A stretch of DNA of 64,000 bases from NCBI RefSeq assembly GCF_000003855.2, contig NW_003101682.1, positions 3,474,046-3,538,045 of the forward strand, written 5' to 3'. The translations under genes were made by a program, and so were the position numbers. The notes beneath the pieces are model-generated. The model was not told the DNA's origin. It did no database searches and saw only the letters and a list, made by a program, of their open reading frames with translations. This DNA is from Blastomyces gilchristii SLH14081. Its lineage: Eukaryota; Ascomycota; Eurotiomycetes; Onygenales; Ajellomycetaceae. The first letter of the stretch is position 1. Each line of letters opens with the position of its first letter. This document shows positions 24,845 to 37,216 of the stretch, piece by piece.

Positions 24845-25350
24845 TAGACTGACTGTATAACTATATCTGAGATCAGAATCAGAATATTTAATAATTTTAT
24901 TATTAATTTAACTAATCTTATTACACAGTTTTAAGATTAAATAGTAGTCTTATACTATCTTAGTGATACTTACTATTTACTCTTATTACATTTTTTAAAT
25001 AAGATTATGATTTTCACTTCTTGATTTAAATTCTTTTTATTTCCTTAAATGACTTTAAATCTTATTTAAGTGTTATTAAAAAGCATTACTTTTTAAAAAA
25101 TTAAAAATAGTTTAAAAAAAATCTTAAAAAATCTAAAAATAGTAACTTTATATCAAGAATGAGACTAAATGAAACTAAATCAAATCATTTTCACATTTTT
25201 TCTAAGTCATGATCTCATTTTAAGGTCTGATAAATAGTTACTTTGCATGTTTTTTTAATAATTAGTCCTAGCAGAATTCACATCAAGAAATGTATGAGAT
25301 CAGATTAAATGAGATTAAATGTGAAATTCATGATCCCGGCGGTCAGTCTA
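24845..25350 (+). mobile_element. hAT-like MITE copy 4 (506 bp)
   Basis: It runs from TAGACTGACT to GGTCAGTCTA with GTTATAAC duplicated at 24837-24844 and 25351-25358. It lies in featureless AT-rich DNA, 35 bp before the copia 5' LTR. Confidence 0.9.
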
Positions 25351-25385
25351 GTTATAACATGACTAAACATCAAGTCATGTATCAG

Positions 25386-25550
25386 TGTTAATGATTACTA
25401 CACCTACTCTAGTCACGTGCCACTTCAACCTATTTAGTGTAACTCGCGTAGTTAGATTACAACACAATAATGTTATTCTTTAAGAGATTATGAAGCTCTT
25501 TATAAGCAATCAATAACTGTAATAACATGCTAAATTGACATCTTCACACA
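25386..25550 (+). repeat. 5' LTR of copia element (165 bp)
   Basis: It starts TGTTAATGATTACTAC and ends CACACA. In the conserved first 100 bp all differences from the 3' LTR are transitions that lower GC in this copy. It still keeps the CpG-containing words TCACGTGCC and AACTCGCGTAG. Confidence 0.8.
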
Positions 25551-25597
25551 TCATTATAAGTATATCTAGATGATTTATTAATTAATTGAACTCATGA

Positions 25598-28500
25598 TGA
25601 ACCTGAGATTGAGTGAAAAGTCTGACTTAATGAAGACTTACATATCAATGTATAGAAGAAGAAATTCACAAACATTTGAAGTATAAGAAGAATTAAGTGT
25701 AAGCTTATCAACACCTGCAATGAACTGAAAAGTGACTGCTTCAGAGACTTATAAGATGAATAATATGATTGTAAAAGAACAGTCTGATAAGTCTAATAAC
25801 AAATACAAAGACATGATTGAAAGTATCAGTGAGATGTTAGACAATGCAGAGAGCTTAAGTGACTGAAACAATAATAGCTCAGTGAGTGAGAAGACTTGTA
25901 TGAGACTTGAAATTACAAGACTTCAGCATGAGATTGAGTAAATGAAGATCAGTAGAGATAAGATTCTTGTAAGTAATGAGATAAGAGTGAATCTGATAGA
26001 ATATCTTTAATAGAAAGAAAAGATATCTGTTATAATAAAAGTTCTTGAAGAATTCAGAAGCTAAGTAAGACTTATTAAAAGATCAATAGTTCTCACTGAA
26101 TTTATTAACTACTCAATATGAAGAGAGAAAATTCTTTTGACTGCAGAACAGTCTGAAATCAATGATATTCTTAAAAATAATAATCTTGATAAGAATGCTA
26201 CTATGAACATGTAATATTTCTGAAAAGAATATAATTTTTAATTATATAATTACATATGATCTACAATTGCTCTGCAGATCAAGACTCATTTTACTATACT
26301 TAAGAAGTTCAAATTATCAGCTTATACTCTATGAACTATTATAGATAATAACTTTTCTAAGAGATCTACTGTATGCAGAACTTATTTATTTAAAGAGCTT
26401 ATTGAAATAATCTTTAAAAGTAAAGAATCTGACAGAGGTTTCATTGAATGATTAATTATCATCAGAACTGATTATATTCATCTGAGATACAAGATTGAAG
26501 ATGTCATGTTTTTCAATAGATTACTGATAGAAGTCAATAGAGATTGAGCATTCTTTATAAAGAATAGAATGAATCAGATTGATAAAGACAATTTGAAATC
26601 TTTAGAAGAAGACTTTATGAGATTATACTGTGATATACTTCTACACCTTTCTACTGTGAAAAATAGTAGTACTGAATTCATGAAAAATCCTGTGAATAAC
26701 GCTCAAGACAAGGATAAGAAAGACAAGGACAATAATAATAACAAGGACAAGAACACTGAATTCAAACCTGAATGTAGAGATAATGTTGCAAGAACCTGCT
26801 ATCATTATCAAAAGATTGATCATATTCAGACTGACTGTTGAAAGAAATACTCTGAGAAACATTCTTCAAACTTCAATATCAATAGAAACAAGAATAAAGA
26901 CAAGAATGCAGAAAATACAGATACTGCTTCTATTCACAATGTCATGAAGCAAGTATTTTGCATCAAAGAAAAGACCTATGCAAGTGATCAGACAGGAAAA
27001 AATATCTGAATTCTAGACTCTGAATCAGGCACTCATGTCACACCTCACAGAGATCTTGTTATGACAAAACCTCAGAAGATGAAAGTAATGTTGAAAATGA
27101 TAGATGAAATAGTAGTTCTTGCTGCAGCTATTAGAAGATACAAAGATTTCAGTGAAAGAAATAAATATGCTGTTAAATAATGTCTGCTATGTTCTGAAGT
27201 TAGAAATGAATCTCATGAGTATGAATAAGCTTGTATGTCAGAGTTATATCTATAAGCAGTTGACATATGAGAATAATCATACTATGTTGATTATGTCTTC
27301 TGACTGCATGTTCTCATTTACAGCAAGATTAAATGAGAATGATATCTATGAGATGAAAAGACCAGTTATATACAGAGACTTGATCTGATTTGTTATACTC
27401 AATGATGATTTTGAATCTGTGAATATATTACAGGTGAAAGATGACACAATATTAGCACTATCTAACAGAAATGATATAAAGATTATAGAACTTACAATAA
27501 TGCAATGACATCAAAAGCTAGAACATCTCAATCTCATGAATATCACTAAATTAGCAGCAGATTCATGACTAGAAATGAGAATTAAGAGTGATAGAGCTTT
27601 GTCATTCTGCAAGACCTGTGTACAGATAAAAATAACATATTCAACATTCACATCAATGATAAGAACTGTTAAATCTGTAATAAGATTCTTCATGAACCTT
27701 GCAGATGATAACTGTATACTATATGATAAAGTCAATCTTTCTACTCAGAGAGGAGCTAATTATTGAATAAGTATTATAGATAATGCTACACACTACAGAT
27801 GAATTATTCTTATAATGTTAAAGAATAAGATCACTGCATATTTGATAACCTTTATTGACAGAATTAAGATCACTACTCAACATTGAATTGAGACTTTACA
27901 CTGAGATGATGAAGATGAATTTAAAAGTGATGAATTAAAGATCTACTGTCAGTAGAAAGAAATTACATATGAGATCACTACATCTGATACATCACAGTTC
28001 AACAGCTCTGCAGAACATGTTAATTGTATTATAGATGAAAAGATAAGAAGCTTACTATTTAATAGCAGACTCACAAGAGAGCTTTGAGATGAAGCTATTT
28101 AAGTCACAGTTATAATAATCAACACATTTTTAATATCAATAAAGATATTTGAATGTGAGAAAGAAACATCATTTACATCTTTTAAAGCTTAAACTGAGAT
28201 ATAACCTTCTATTCATTAGATACAGAGATAAGAATACAAGATCTATAAGAAGAATTTAAAAGTGTTGAATAAGCTTATCAATAGAACTGATGATAAGAAA
28301 TGACAGCTGATTGAATATCAAGAATTATACTAATATTATATATGAGATTCTGTTGCATGTTATCTTGAGATTACATGAGATGTTATATTTAATAAAGCTC
28401 TTGACATGAGTGTAAATACATCTGTAAATACAGTGAGAGACTTCAATGAATTGTCTAATAAATTGAATATTCTAAATACTAGAGAAGAATAATAGCACTG

Positions 28501-30265
28501 CTTACTATAATATCTAGTGAAGAAAAAGTCAGATGTTTTGAAGATAATTATCAATGAGAACTTAGAGAATATAATTAATTCAATCTATCTTCTAGATAAT
28601 AAAACACAGCTTGTCATGAATAAAGAGTCTGAAGATCTTATTAATGAGAATAATTCTGTTCTAAGTATTTTAACAGACTGATCAACTACACTGATGAAAG
28701 TTAAGAGAAGCTCAGACTGAAACTATTAATATAAGATAATAAAAAAGAAGATTAAGATATTTGAATAAAAGAAGATATATATTATCATTGAGAAGACTCT
28801 GAAAATGAATATTCTTATAGATAAATAAATATATAATTGAAAATTCAATAATAAGAAAGAAATTATTCACTTTAAAGCTCACTGAGTGATTAGAGAGTTC
28901 TTATAATAGCAGAGTATCTATTATATAAGATTGTATACTGCAGTGATATCAGAGTCTATATTACACAGTCTATTCACTATATCAACTATCAAAGAATGAA
29001 AGATTAAATTAATTGACTATGTATTCATGTTTTTAAATGATATACTATCACAGAATGAGATGATCTATATATAACTATTCACAGATATTAAGTATAATAG
29101 AAAGAGCTTGATGAGACTACTCTGTCAGAGTCTATATGAAATGAAGTAAGTTATGAGAATATAATATTTTCTAGCAATGAAACATCTTATCACATTGAGA
29201 TTCAAGATATCATCTTATAATGATGAATTTCTATATCACTCTGTTTACAAGATCTATCTGATATTACATATCAATAATTGTCAGATAATAAGATCTCAAG
29301 AACAGTAATTAAACTGAGTATTGAAAGAGATTATAAAGAGATTTGAGATAAAGAATATTAAAGAGATTAAGTCATATCTTAAAATAAAGATTAAATATCA
29401 GAGAAATAATAATCTAGTAATTACACAGAGCTGTTATATTAAGAAGATTCTTGAAGATTTCAGTATAAATAAGATGAATTCTGTAGAGATCTTAATAATG
29501 ATAGATATATAACTGAAATTTTCATCTAATAAGAATGATGAATTGAATGATGATTTTACAGCTATAAGATATTATCAAGAATTAAGATTATTACAGTATT
29601 TAATCTTAAGTAGTCAGTCAGATCTGATATTTACAGTTAACTATCTCTCACATTTTAACTTATATTTATACAAAGTATGTTAAGCAGTGTTGAAGCATGT
29701 TCTACATTGTATCAAGAAGATGAAAAATCATGATATATTATACAGAAAGAAGATCAGTGATGAAAATCTGAGTTCTGTAATATACTGTAATTCAGACTGA
29801 GTGAGAGTGAATTCTTAATATAAATTAACTACTGACTATGTTATATTAATTAATGAGTTACTGATCTTATTATGATTACAGAGACAGACATCTATTATTA
29901 AATAAATCACAGAAGTTAAATATATTACAGTCAGTGAGATAGCTTGTAAGATAATTTAATTGAATGATATATTATATAACACTGAGTTGATAAATGATGA
30001 AAAAGTGAAAATATACTCATATCTATAAGTTGATAATAAGAGAGTAATTGATCTAGTAAAGAAGGAATTCTTAACATGAAGATTATATTATATTAAGATT
30101 AGATATTATATTCTCTATAATTTAATTGAAAAAGAAGAAATTATGATGAAACATGTTAATTCTACAGTGAATATAGCTGACAGTCTTATCAAGTCACTGA
30201 TAAAGCCTGCATTTGAAGATTTTATCAAAAGAATTGACATTCAGAAAATTGAGAAGAAGAAATGA
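25598..30265 (+). pseudogene. gag-pol remnant of copia element
   Basis: Fragments in order: a gag piece (26569-26841) ending in a zinc knuckle whose second Cys is Tyr (CYHYQKIDHIQTDC); protease ILDSESGTHVTP near 27010 with the active-site DSG read as DSE; pre-integrase HQKLEHLN near 27508 and FCKTC near 27604; integrase IIDNATHYR near 27774; RT FLNDILSQNEMIYI near 29030; an RT box near 29264-29278 reading LHINN where LYVDD is usual; RNase H and tail with VNIADSLIKSLIKPAF near 30170-30216. Stops are frequent. Each key substitution is explained by a G-to-A change, so the element is inactive. Confidence 0.8.
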
Positions 30266-30467
30266 TTGAATGATAATGATAATATAGTGAATCAATGAAT
30301 TTTGTATATATTTCTTGATTTTTACAGTTATTACTGTACAGACATCTTTTCTAATGAGAAAATCAGGGTCTGATTGATGTAATTAATTATTATTACATTT
30401 TTGAAAGATTTGAGGATGAGGGAGGCCCCGGGTGGCGGCTTATAGACCACAGTGTAGCAAGGGGGGG

Positions 30468-30634
30468 TGTTGGTGATTACTACACCTACCCTAGTCACGT
30501 GCCACCCCAACCTATTTAGTGTAACTCGCGTAGTTAGATTACAACACAACAACGTTATCCTCCAAGAACCAGAACAAGGCCTTAGTTATGCAATGAATGT
30601 AATATATAGACATACACTGTACAATCTTCCTGAC
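30468..30634 (+). repeat. 3' LTR of copia element (167 bp)
   Basis: It starts TGTTGGTGATTACTAC after a run of seven G and ends near CTGACA. It is the GC-richer, apparently unmutated copy. Its end lies 54 bp before the ATG of the Zn2Cys6 gene, so it could supply promoter sequence to that gene. Confidence 0.8.
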
Positions 30635-30688
30635 AAGTTGATATTTAGCTTATTCAAATTAGTGCATGAGCGTGCTTCTTGAGTGTTC

Positions 30689-32327
30689 ATGGATATAGCC
30701 ATCATGGCATGCCCGTTTGGTTCAACAGTGTCTCCTCCCACTCGAGTTTGCCAGGCTGGAGAACAGACCCAAGAGCTGACCGTATCGGGAAATCGAGTGA
30801 TCGGTACTCAGGTAGTATTTCGTGTCACAAATGCTAGAGGACAGCAGCGAAATACGTCATCGCAACAGGGAGGCATCGAATCTGCAGAGCCAACGTTCCA
30901 TTCCCGCAGACCCCACCAGAAGTCGAGGACTGGCTGCTCCAATTGCAAGAAACGAAGGATTAAGGTAGGTTTTACCATGCTTCCTATTCTTTGTATTTCA
31001 TGTCCATGTACTGTACGGAGTATCTGCGTGGATATTATTGTCGTGACGTGCGTCTTGCGGAGTTGAGACAGTTGATATAACTATCTGACCGCAACCGGTC
31101 CCTGGAATACAGTGTGATGAGACCAAGCCAGGCTGCAGAAAATGCGGCGCCTATGGCATATCCTGTGACTATTTGGCAGTACAATCCCGGCCAAAGCCTA
31201 GAAATGTGTTCTCATTCGCGGACAAATGTTCTCAATCTCCTAAGATTGATAATGCCGCATTTTCATTCGCATTAACAGAACTTGCGGATAAAATAGATTC
31301 AGCACTGCGACTTGCGCCTAATATTGAAGATGACCTCAAGACTATCGCGCCAAAGCCGGCCAATCGTGATTCCGTTGAAGCTCTCCATCACTTTCTGGTA
31401 CTTTCCTCAGAAGACAATGCACTCAGCGCCGCCGGCAAAGATGTGATAAACGGGGCAATGTTGCGTATTGCATTTCAGGTACGAATACTGGAAGCCTAGA
31501 TTCTTTATTCAACAGTAATCAGAATGATACTAACATTTTATTTGTCGTAGATTCCATATCTCATGCATGCGATCCTGGGGGCTGCTACATCTAGCCACAG
31601 ACGGCTAATGCCCTGGAAGTCATCGATCAAAATAGCCGAAAGCTATCATTGGCACCGTGCAATCGTATTATATCAAAAAGAGCTATCTACTCCGATTGGC
31701 GTGCATAATATGGACGGTCTCATGTCAACCTGTATGCTCATGGGTGTTCTTTCTTTCTCATCCGAAGAGTAGCTTTTCTCCTCCGACTCGAAAGCCTTAA
31801 ACTGGCTTCTCCTACAATCGGGACTTAGGCACCTTCTTAAATTCACGAGCCCCTACTTGCCTCACAGCATTTGGTTTGATGTCTTCATGGAATCCAATGA
31901 CCCAATATTCGAAAACCGCCAAGCTGGTGCTGAAGGCATCCATCCGGGTCTGGCTGAGCTATGTGAAATCGACGAGACAACAACCGAGGAAACAAATCCC
32001 TATCATTGGCCACTTCGTATGCTTAGTCCGTTGCTTGAGCTGGAGCCCCCTAGAGCAAATTTTATGAAACTCACAGCATTCATGGGAAGGCTACTACCAG
32101 ATTATACTTCGCTACTGGAAAAGAAGGATCCTAGGGCAGTTCTCATCTTGGGCTACTGGCTGGCAAAGAAATGTCAAGAAAACCACTGGTGGATGCATCC
32201 AAGAGTTCACGCCGAATGCACGGCTGTATGCATGTTCTTAGAAAACTGTCCGGACCCTCGAATTCTCAAGCTGCTAGAATACCCAGCTGAACACTGTGGA
32301 TACCTTCTGAAGCATGTCCGAGAATAG
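30689..32327 (+). pseudogene. Zn2Cys6 transcription factor with in-frame TAG
   Basis: Three exons are inferred: 30689-30964, 31113-31478 and 31551-32327. The first intron splits the zinc cluster, and joining the exons restores CSNCKKRRIKCDE followed by GCRKCGAYGISC, a complete six-cysteine binuclear cluster. Intron 2 has a TACTAAC branch site. The remainder resembles the C-terminal fungal regulator domain of the UPC2-like type, from memory of the family. Exon 3 has one TAG at 31770-31772; the same frame stays open and protein-like on both sides (SFSSEE, stop, LFSSDSKALNWL). No intron that removes the stop keeps the frame. The product would be about 472 residues if the stop were sense. TGG to TAG is one possible origin. 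The start could also be ATG 30704. The gene sits directly beside the copia 3' LTR. Confidence 0.75.
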
Positions 32328-33572
32328 GCGATTTTTGAAGCCAACATCGACTTTCTCTGCCTCTTCTGAGAGAGTCCACATGTAAATGTCGTCCTTCCTC
32401 CCATATCCTCGGAAAAATACCCGTTTACGTTCCTTTCAGCCCTCTGATGCATATAATATAGTACCGTTGCGTTCATCGCAGACGATGTTACGAACTAGCA
32501 TTTCCTGGGTTTCCTAACGCCGCCTCTTGTGCTCAGCAATCAGTCCGGCTATGAAACCCCTAGGAACCATTGTCAGCCAGCTTTCGGATCAACATTTCTA
32601 CACACCCTGACAACTCCTGATGATACATAATTCCTTTTAGTACAGCTATTTATAGAAATTTTATTGGAGGAAATTCCTGTTTTATTCTCTCTCTTCTTAA
32701 TTCTTGAGTATGGCTGCTTATTCTCGACTGCTTAATTTATTTATACCCTGCAATACCTGCTCAATGATTCATGCAACGAGGATTTTTCGGCGATAAAGCA
32801 TGATATCTTGGACTCAGGAAATCCTAGGACCTAGTTATTCTCTTACATACAATTCATTTTAGGGTATATATCTTTTTAACGTTGATTGGATATTTTTTTG
32901 GAACACGTATGAGAGCAACTTTTATTTATTTTATGAATATATAAAACATCCATCAAACTCCGTGCCTCCCGAAAGATCGATATGAAAGAAAGCAAGTACG
33001 GCGAACAAGCAAGCAAGATCGCGCACACACTATGGTTCAATGAATGCACGGCGCGAGGCACTTCATCAGGCATAAGTGAGGATAACCTCAAGAAGACCCT
33101 TCAGATTTTTCCTGCTCGCACGCTAACGCATGTAAAATCAGTGCATAACATTTTGAAAAAACATAATGGACGGTGTTTAACTAGCTGAGGTTTGTGGAAT
33201 GCGGATGTGATTGAATGAATGAAGAGGACGGGGAAGTAAAACAAATGCCAACAAAAAGCGGCAACAGAGCAAGGCAAAAAAATATTGGTGCAAGAGAGGC
33301 TTTTAGTGAAGATTTAAGACACCTTATTTTGGTTATCTTTCTGTATTTCCTTCCTTTTTTTCCCTTTCGTGATGTTTGGGGATGAAACAACAAACACGAA
33401 AAAAACAGGGCCAAGAAAAGTCGTCAACACGAAACATAACTTGTCAAAATAAACAAAACTTGCAACGTAAAAACCATGGAAAGGAGGGCAAAACATTCCA
33501 ACCGTCGTCAAGAGAAATCAAGGAAATTCATCAGCACACCAAAAACAGGAAATAAAAAAACTGAAGATATCC
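32328..33572. other. Intergenic, no gene seen
   Basis: This lies between the 3' ends of the convergent regulator and F-box genes. It has moderate AT content. A 68-codon frame at 32982-33188 has no family resemblance and is not called. Confidence 0.5.
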
Positions 33573-35275
33573 TTATATAGTAGAATGTCTCGGCTTTGAA
33601 ATCACCCATTCCTCCCAGAGCTTCCTCTGCCGGTACTCCACATTGATTCCATTATCTTCAAGGTCATCGGCAGATATCAACGTCAGCGGCGTTGTCCAGT
33701 GTGAACAGGGTGATATCAAAGAGAAAGCCGTATCAGGCGAAAGTTCAATTTGATTTGCTCTGGGTCCATTGTCATCATTATGCGAGCTCAATCCGTCCGA
33801 TTCATCACCGATGCTTTCATAGTCGTCGTTGTCACCGTTGGTGTCAGGATCATACCTGTCAAAAAAGTCGTCATCCTCGCTGTCAGAATTAGGGAATGAC
33901 TGGATATCTGATATATCGGCGCTGGTAGCCCACTTCTCGTCGAAAGCATTCGAATAATCGATCCGTCGCAGGCTGACCCACTCCAAATTATCCATCTCCT
34001 CACGCAACATGGAAAGGACATCTTTCCACAGGCTTCCTTCTTTGAGAAGGACGTCTCGTAAACGAAGACCGCGGAGCGTTCGGCGGTGGCGGCGTGCGAA
34101 GTCGATAATTTCTTCCGCATCCAGGCGCCAGGCTTGGATGCCGAATGCGCGCAGCCTCTCCCAGTATACGTTATGGAATATATCTTCGAGCTGGAGATCT
34201 AGTGGTATCCGCGATGGAAAACCTAAATGCACAGCTTCCATATTTTTGGCTGCCATGAATAAAGTATGAAATACTTCTGATAATTCTCGCATCTCTGCAT
34301 TAACGTATCTTATCGCATCGAAGTGAATTTCCAAACAAGTCAGCTTGACAGCAAGCGCGGAAACCATATCGATTGGGGCTCGTTTTAACGTGAGAGCTGC
34401 TTGAGGATTTATCTGGGGGCCGGAGAATCGGTTGACAGGGGGCTGAGATTCGAGAAGAGCTATTGCGAGAGTCTGCACTGCATGGGAGCATGCCGGTTTC
34501 CAATCCAATGATACTAATGGATCAAGCGGATTATCGTGTCGCTCGATGAATTGTAAAAGCTCCCGCTCCATGTCATCCTGCACCTTCAAAATCTTTATAT
34601 GTTGAAGCGATTTGAATGCCCGCATGGCCCGTTTCAGGGAAGCGAAATCTTCACCCGAGCTGACTAAACGTTTCTGCTCTTCTAGTCGACGATGATGTTC
34701 GGAAATCTTTAATTTACTGGAATCCGCCGTTAAGAAAAGTTCACTGAGCTTGTCTCGATCTAAAAATAAAACCGAAGGGCAGAAAAGGAGATAGAGCGTT
34801 AGACACACCATGTCTGAAGAAGAAATTGGAAAGAAAATGAGGGAGCAAGGAAGCAGCACGGGGAGATTAGGAATTATGAACAACCTTCAACGTAAAACGA
34901 CCGAATAATATACGTGAAATTTCTCGAATGCCTTGCCAAATGTGGGGAGCTTGACAACATATCCAACTTCCGAAATGCGCTTTCAGAAAACCGCACCACG
35001 ACCCGGCTAAATTTATAGGAGGCGCCTAGGTCTGCAAACCGTTTGCACACCTCTCTGAAGCGGTCGATGTCCGTCCTATAGTCTTCCTGGAAGCCATTCT
35101 TAGGATCATAAATGAGAGGTGTTGGCTCTGGTGGGCTGGGGCGCTTGAAACTCTCAATCGAGAGGTACGCACGACGGTCGACGCTGACGCATTTCTCAGG
35201 GTCCCGGGCCAAATGGTCCAATATTTCTCTTAACAGCTCATTTGAAAGGCCCAAAATACCGCGTGGTTCGTCCAT
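33573..35275 (-). CDS. F-box domain protein
   Basis: Two exons (35275-34885 and 34759-33573) joined across a 125-bp intron give about 525 residues. The intron has a slightly unusual GTTG donor and a TTTAG acceptor. The N-terminus (LGLSNELLREILDHL, residues about 7-21) is the start of an F-box, the motif that binds Skp1 in SCF ubiquitin ligases. The middle is helical and resembles the degenerate leucine-rich regions common in fungal F-box proteins. A very acidic stretch (DSEDDDFFDRYDPD) lies near the C-terminus. ATG 35275 is chosen because the upstream extension has no ATG in frame. The substrate is unknown; fungal genomes hold many such proteins with no assigned target. Confidence 0.8.
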
Positions 35276-35502
35276 CGCTTGGCTTTGAGAAGCCGATGAC
35301 GGCTTTTTTGCCGCTTCAAATTCTTGGTCGACAGATTCCTCATGGAATAGCCGCAATCGCGGGGAAAGAAACGAGAAAAAGGAAAAGAACCAACTGAGGA
35401 TGAGAGTAGCCAGGTTGGCGAATTGTTCCGGCGAAAGCTGGTAACGGAGGGGTAATTGAGGGGCTAGCGGGTGGGCAGTATCTTTGAGATCAATATCATA
35501 AG

Positions 35503-35543
35503 ATATATATATGTATATATATATATATATATATATGTATATA
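35503..35543. repeat. TA microsatellite
   Basis: About 40 bp of alternating TA with two G interruptions, roughly 230 bp upstream of the F-box start codon. Confidence 0.9.
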
Positions 35544-37186
35544 GAAACTATATTTGGGATCCTTTTTGAAACCTAATAATAACTTATTCGCTCAAATAAA
35601 GTCCGAGTGGATCAGTTCAGTGTGGGGATAATACGGCAATAAGATCGTCGTCCAGCACAAAAGCGGAAAGGGAAAGTCAAAAAAACATGGGAGGGCTCAG
35701 GATAGGCATATAAAGAGGGCTTAAGCAGCCGTCAAAGCGAGAACCAGAACCGCTTTGGAAACAGCACTGCTGATCTGAATGTGGGGAGAGAAGGGCCAAA
35801 TGGCGGGCCCTGAAATGAAGCACCACACCGCCAGCAACTGGGGGACTTCAGACGATAGCAACGACAAATAAGCATGCCGCAGCTGATTAGAGCATGTCCT
35901 TCACCTGCCCATAGGCAACTCGGTATACGCCAATATAGTGTCCGGGCGCTTCCATCCCCGTCGTCATCGTCGAGTAGAAGAGAAAAACGTGTGTGCTGCT
36001 AGCAGGGCTTCCTGCCATTGCCCACGCGAATGAGCAGCGCGGCCACTACACCATGCGGTCACATGATCGAAAATACACCAGCAGATCCTCCGCCAGCAGC
36101 GGCAGCATGCGGGCCGCGGTGAATCTAGAGAGACGAACCTTGGGCCCCTGGAGATAGGAGGACGCCAGAGTCTGTGGCGCGGGTGTGGCAGGCGAATTGT
36201 TGGGCAGAGCGGCGGCGTGCTGGCCTTGATATGCTGCACTCTGCAGAGCTTGGTTCTCCTAGTCGACCCAGTAAAACCCCCCTTAACTGCTCTCCCTCTG
36301 TCCAGAGGCGGATGCACGACCCAATGCTGCAGAGTCCCTGCAACCCACAGAGCAACCCCGCTGGTACATTGGCCGCTGGCCCCAGGCGGCGAATCACCAT
36401 GACAGATCAGCCGACGACGTAGGTGGGCATGATGCTCGAAAGGGGTCGAGAACCACCGACGTGTTCTCGGTTGTGACATCGAGCAGTGTTGGGATGGGGA
36501 AGTGGGATTCCACCCTTTTGGGCTGCGGCATCTGAGATATATACCCAACTTTGCCCTAACAGCCTTCCTCTCGCCTGAAGGATGAAGGTAGGACTGGGCA
36601 ACGATCACAGCCTGAGTTTCATGGTCATTGTCCTAGACCACACTGCCTGCCGTGTCGTCAATCGTCAGCTCCAGGTTTTCATTTTACATCGCCTGGTTTA
36701 CATACTATTATTGTACCATATCTCTATAACTAGCTTGAGCAACCTATGAAAGAGTGGGTAAGTGCATATTGTGCTGTACAACTCTACCTCAGGCCCCGAT
36801 TGACTGATACTCTGCTTTACTAATTTAGTGCTTTCTGAATAGTTATCCCATTTGCGTTTCCTACCACTCCACGACGGTTCAATCAGGCACGGGTGGTATG
36901 GACTGGTCATATTCCCGTCGCAACTAGGACGGGAATAGTGCATTTATCTTGCAAGGTACGGGACTGTACCGTTTTAGCAAACATCCCAGGACTATCCGCC
37001 CCTACAGACAGGCATCCATATGTAGGTACAGGACATGCATCAGGGCCAAGGGTTTTGTTTCCTGAATTATCATCAGTTATGCAAACGGACAGACCAGATG
37101 GGCAACAAACAAGGAACCCGAAGAACTCTTAGTTTTTCGTATGTCCTGGGCGTGTCCAACTTCGGCCCTTTACTCTCACTCCTGTC

Positions 37187-37216
37187 CATGTACAGTACAT
37201 GTACATGTACATGTAC
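37187..37216. repeat. CATGTA palindromic tandem repeat
   Basis: The six-base word CATGTA or TACATG is repeated about five times with one variant unit, giving a self-complementary tract. Confidence 0.8.

Larger units (their letters stand above)
25386..30634 (+). mobile_element. Ty1/copia retrotransposon, decayed
   Basis: LTRs lie at 25386-25550 and 30468-30634 with a G-rich polypurine tract (30459-30467) directly before the 3' copy. The plus-strand internal region reads as gag with a zinc-knuckle-like motif, protease, integrase, RT, RNase H, which is the copia order. No 5-bp target duplication is visible (ATCAG on the left, AGTTG on the right). No tRNA primer site was recognised. The last 50 bases before the 3' LTR and that LTR itself are not AT-shifted, unlike the rest. 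Confidence 0.85.

Noticed and set aside
25551..25570. tRNA primer-binding site after the copia 5' LTR
   Set aside because: No clear complement to a tRNA 3' end was recognised in the mutated sequence; the same holds for gypsy I and II.
1..30400. CRISPR array or bacterial-type operons in the repeat-rich half
   Set aside because: The repeats are dispersed transposon copies and LTRs, with no regular spacer structure; the flanking genes are spliced fungal genes.
32982..33188. 68-codon frame after the regulator
   Set aside because: Short, no ribosomal or family evidence, located in a convergent 3' region.
35964..36608. 214-codon minus-strand frame
   Set aside because: No recognisable domain, strong GC bias, no in-frame ATG context of note, and equally long frames on the other strand.
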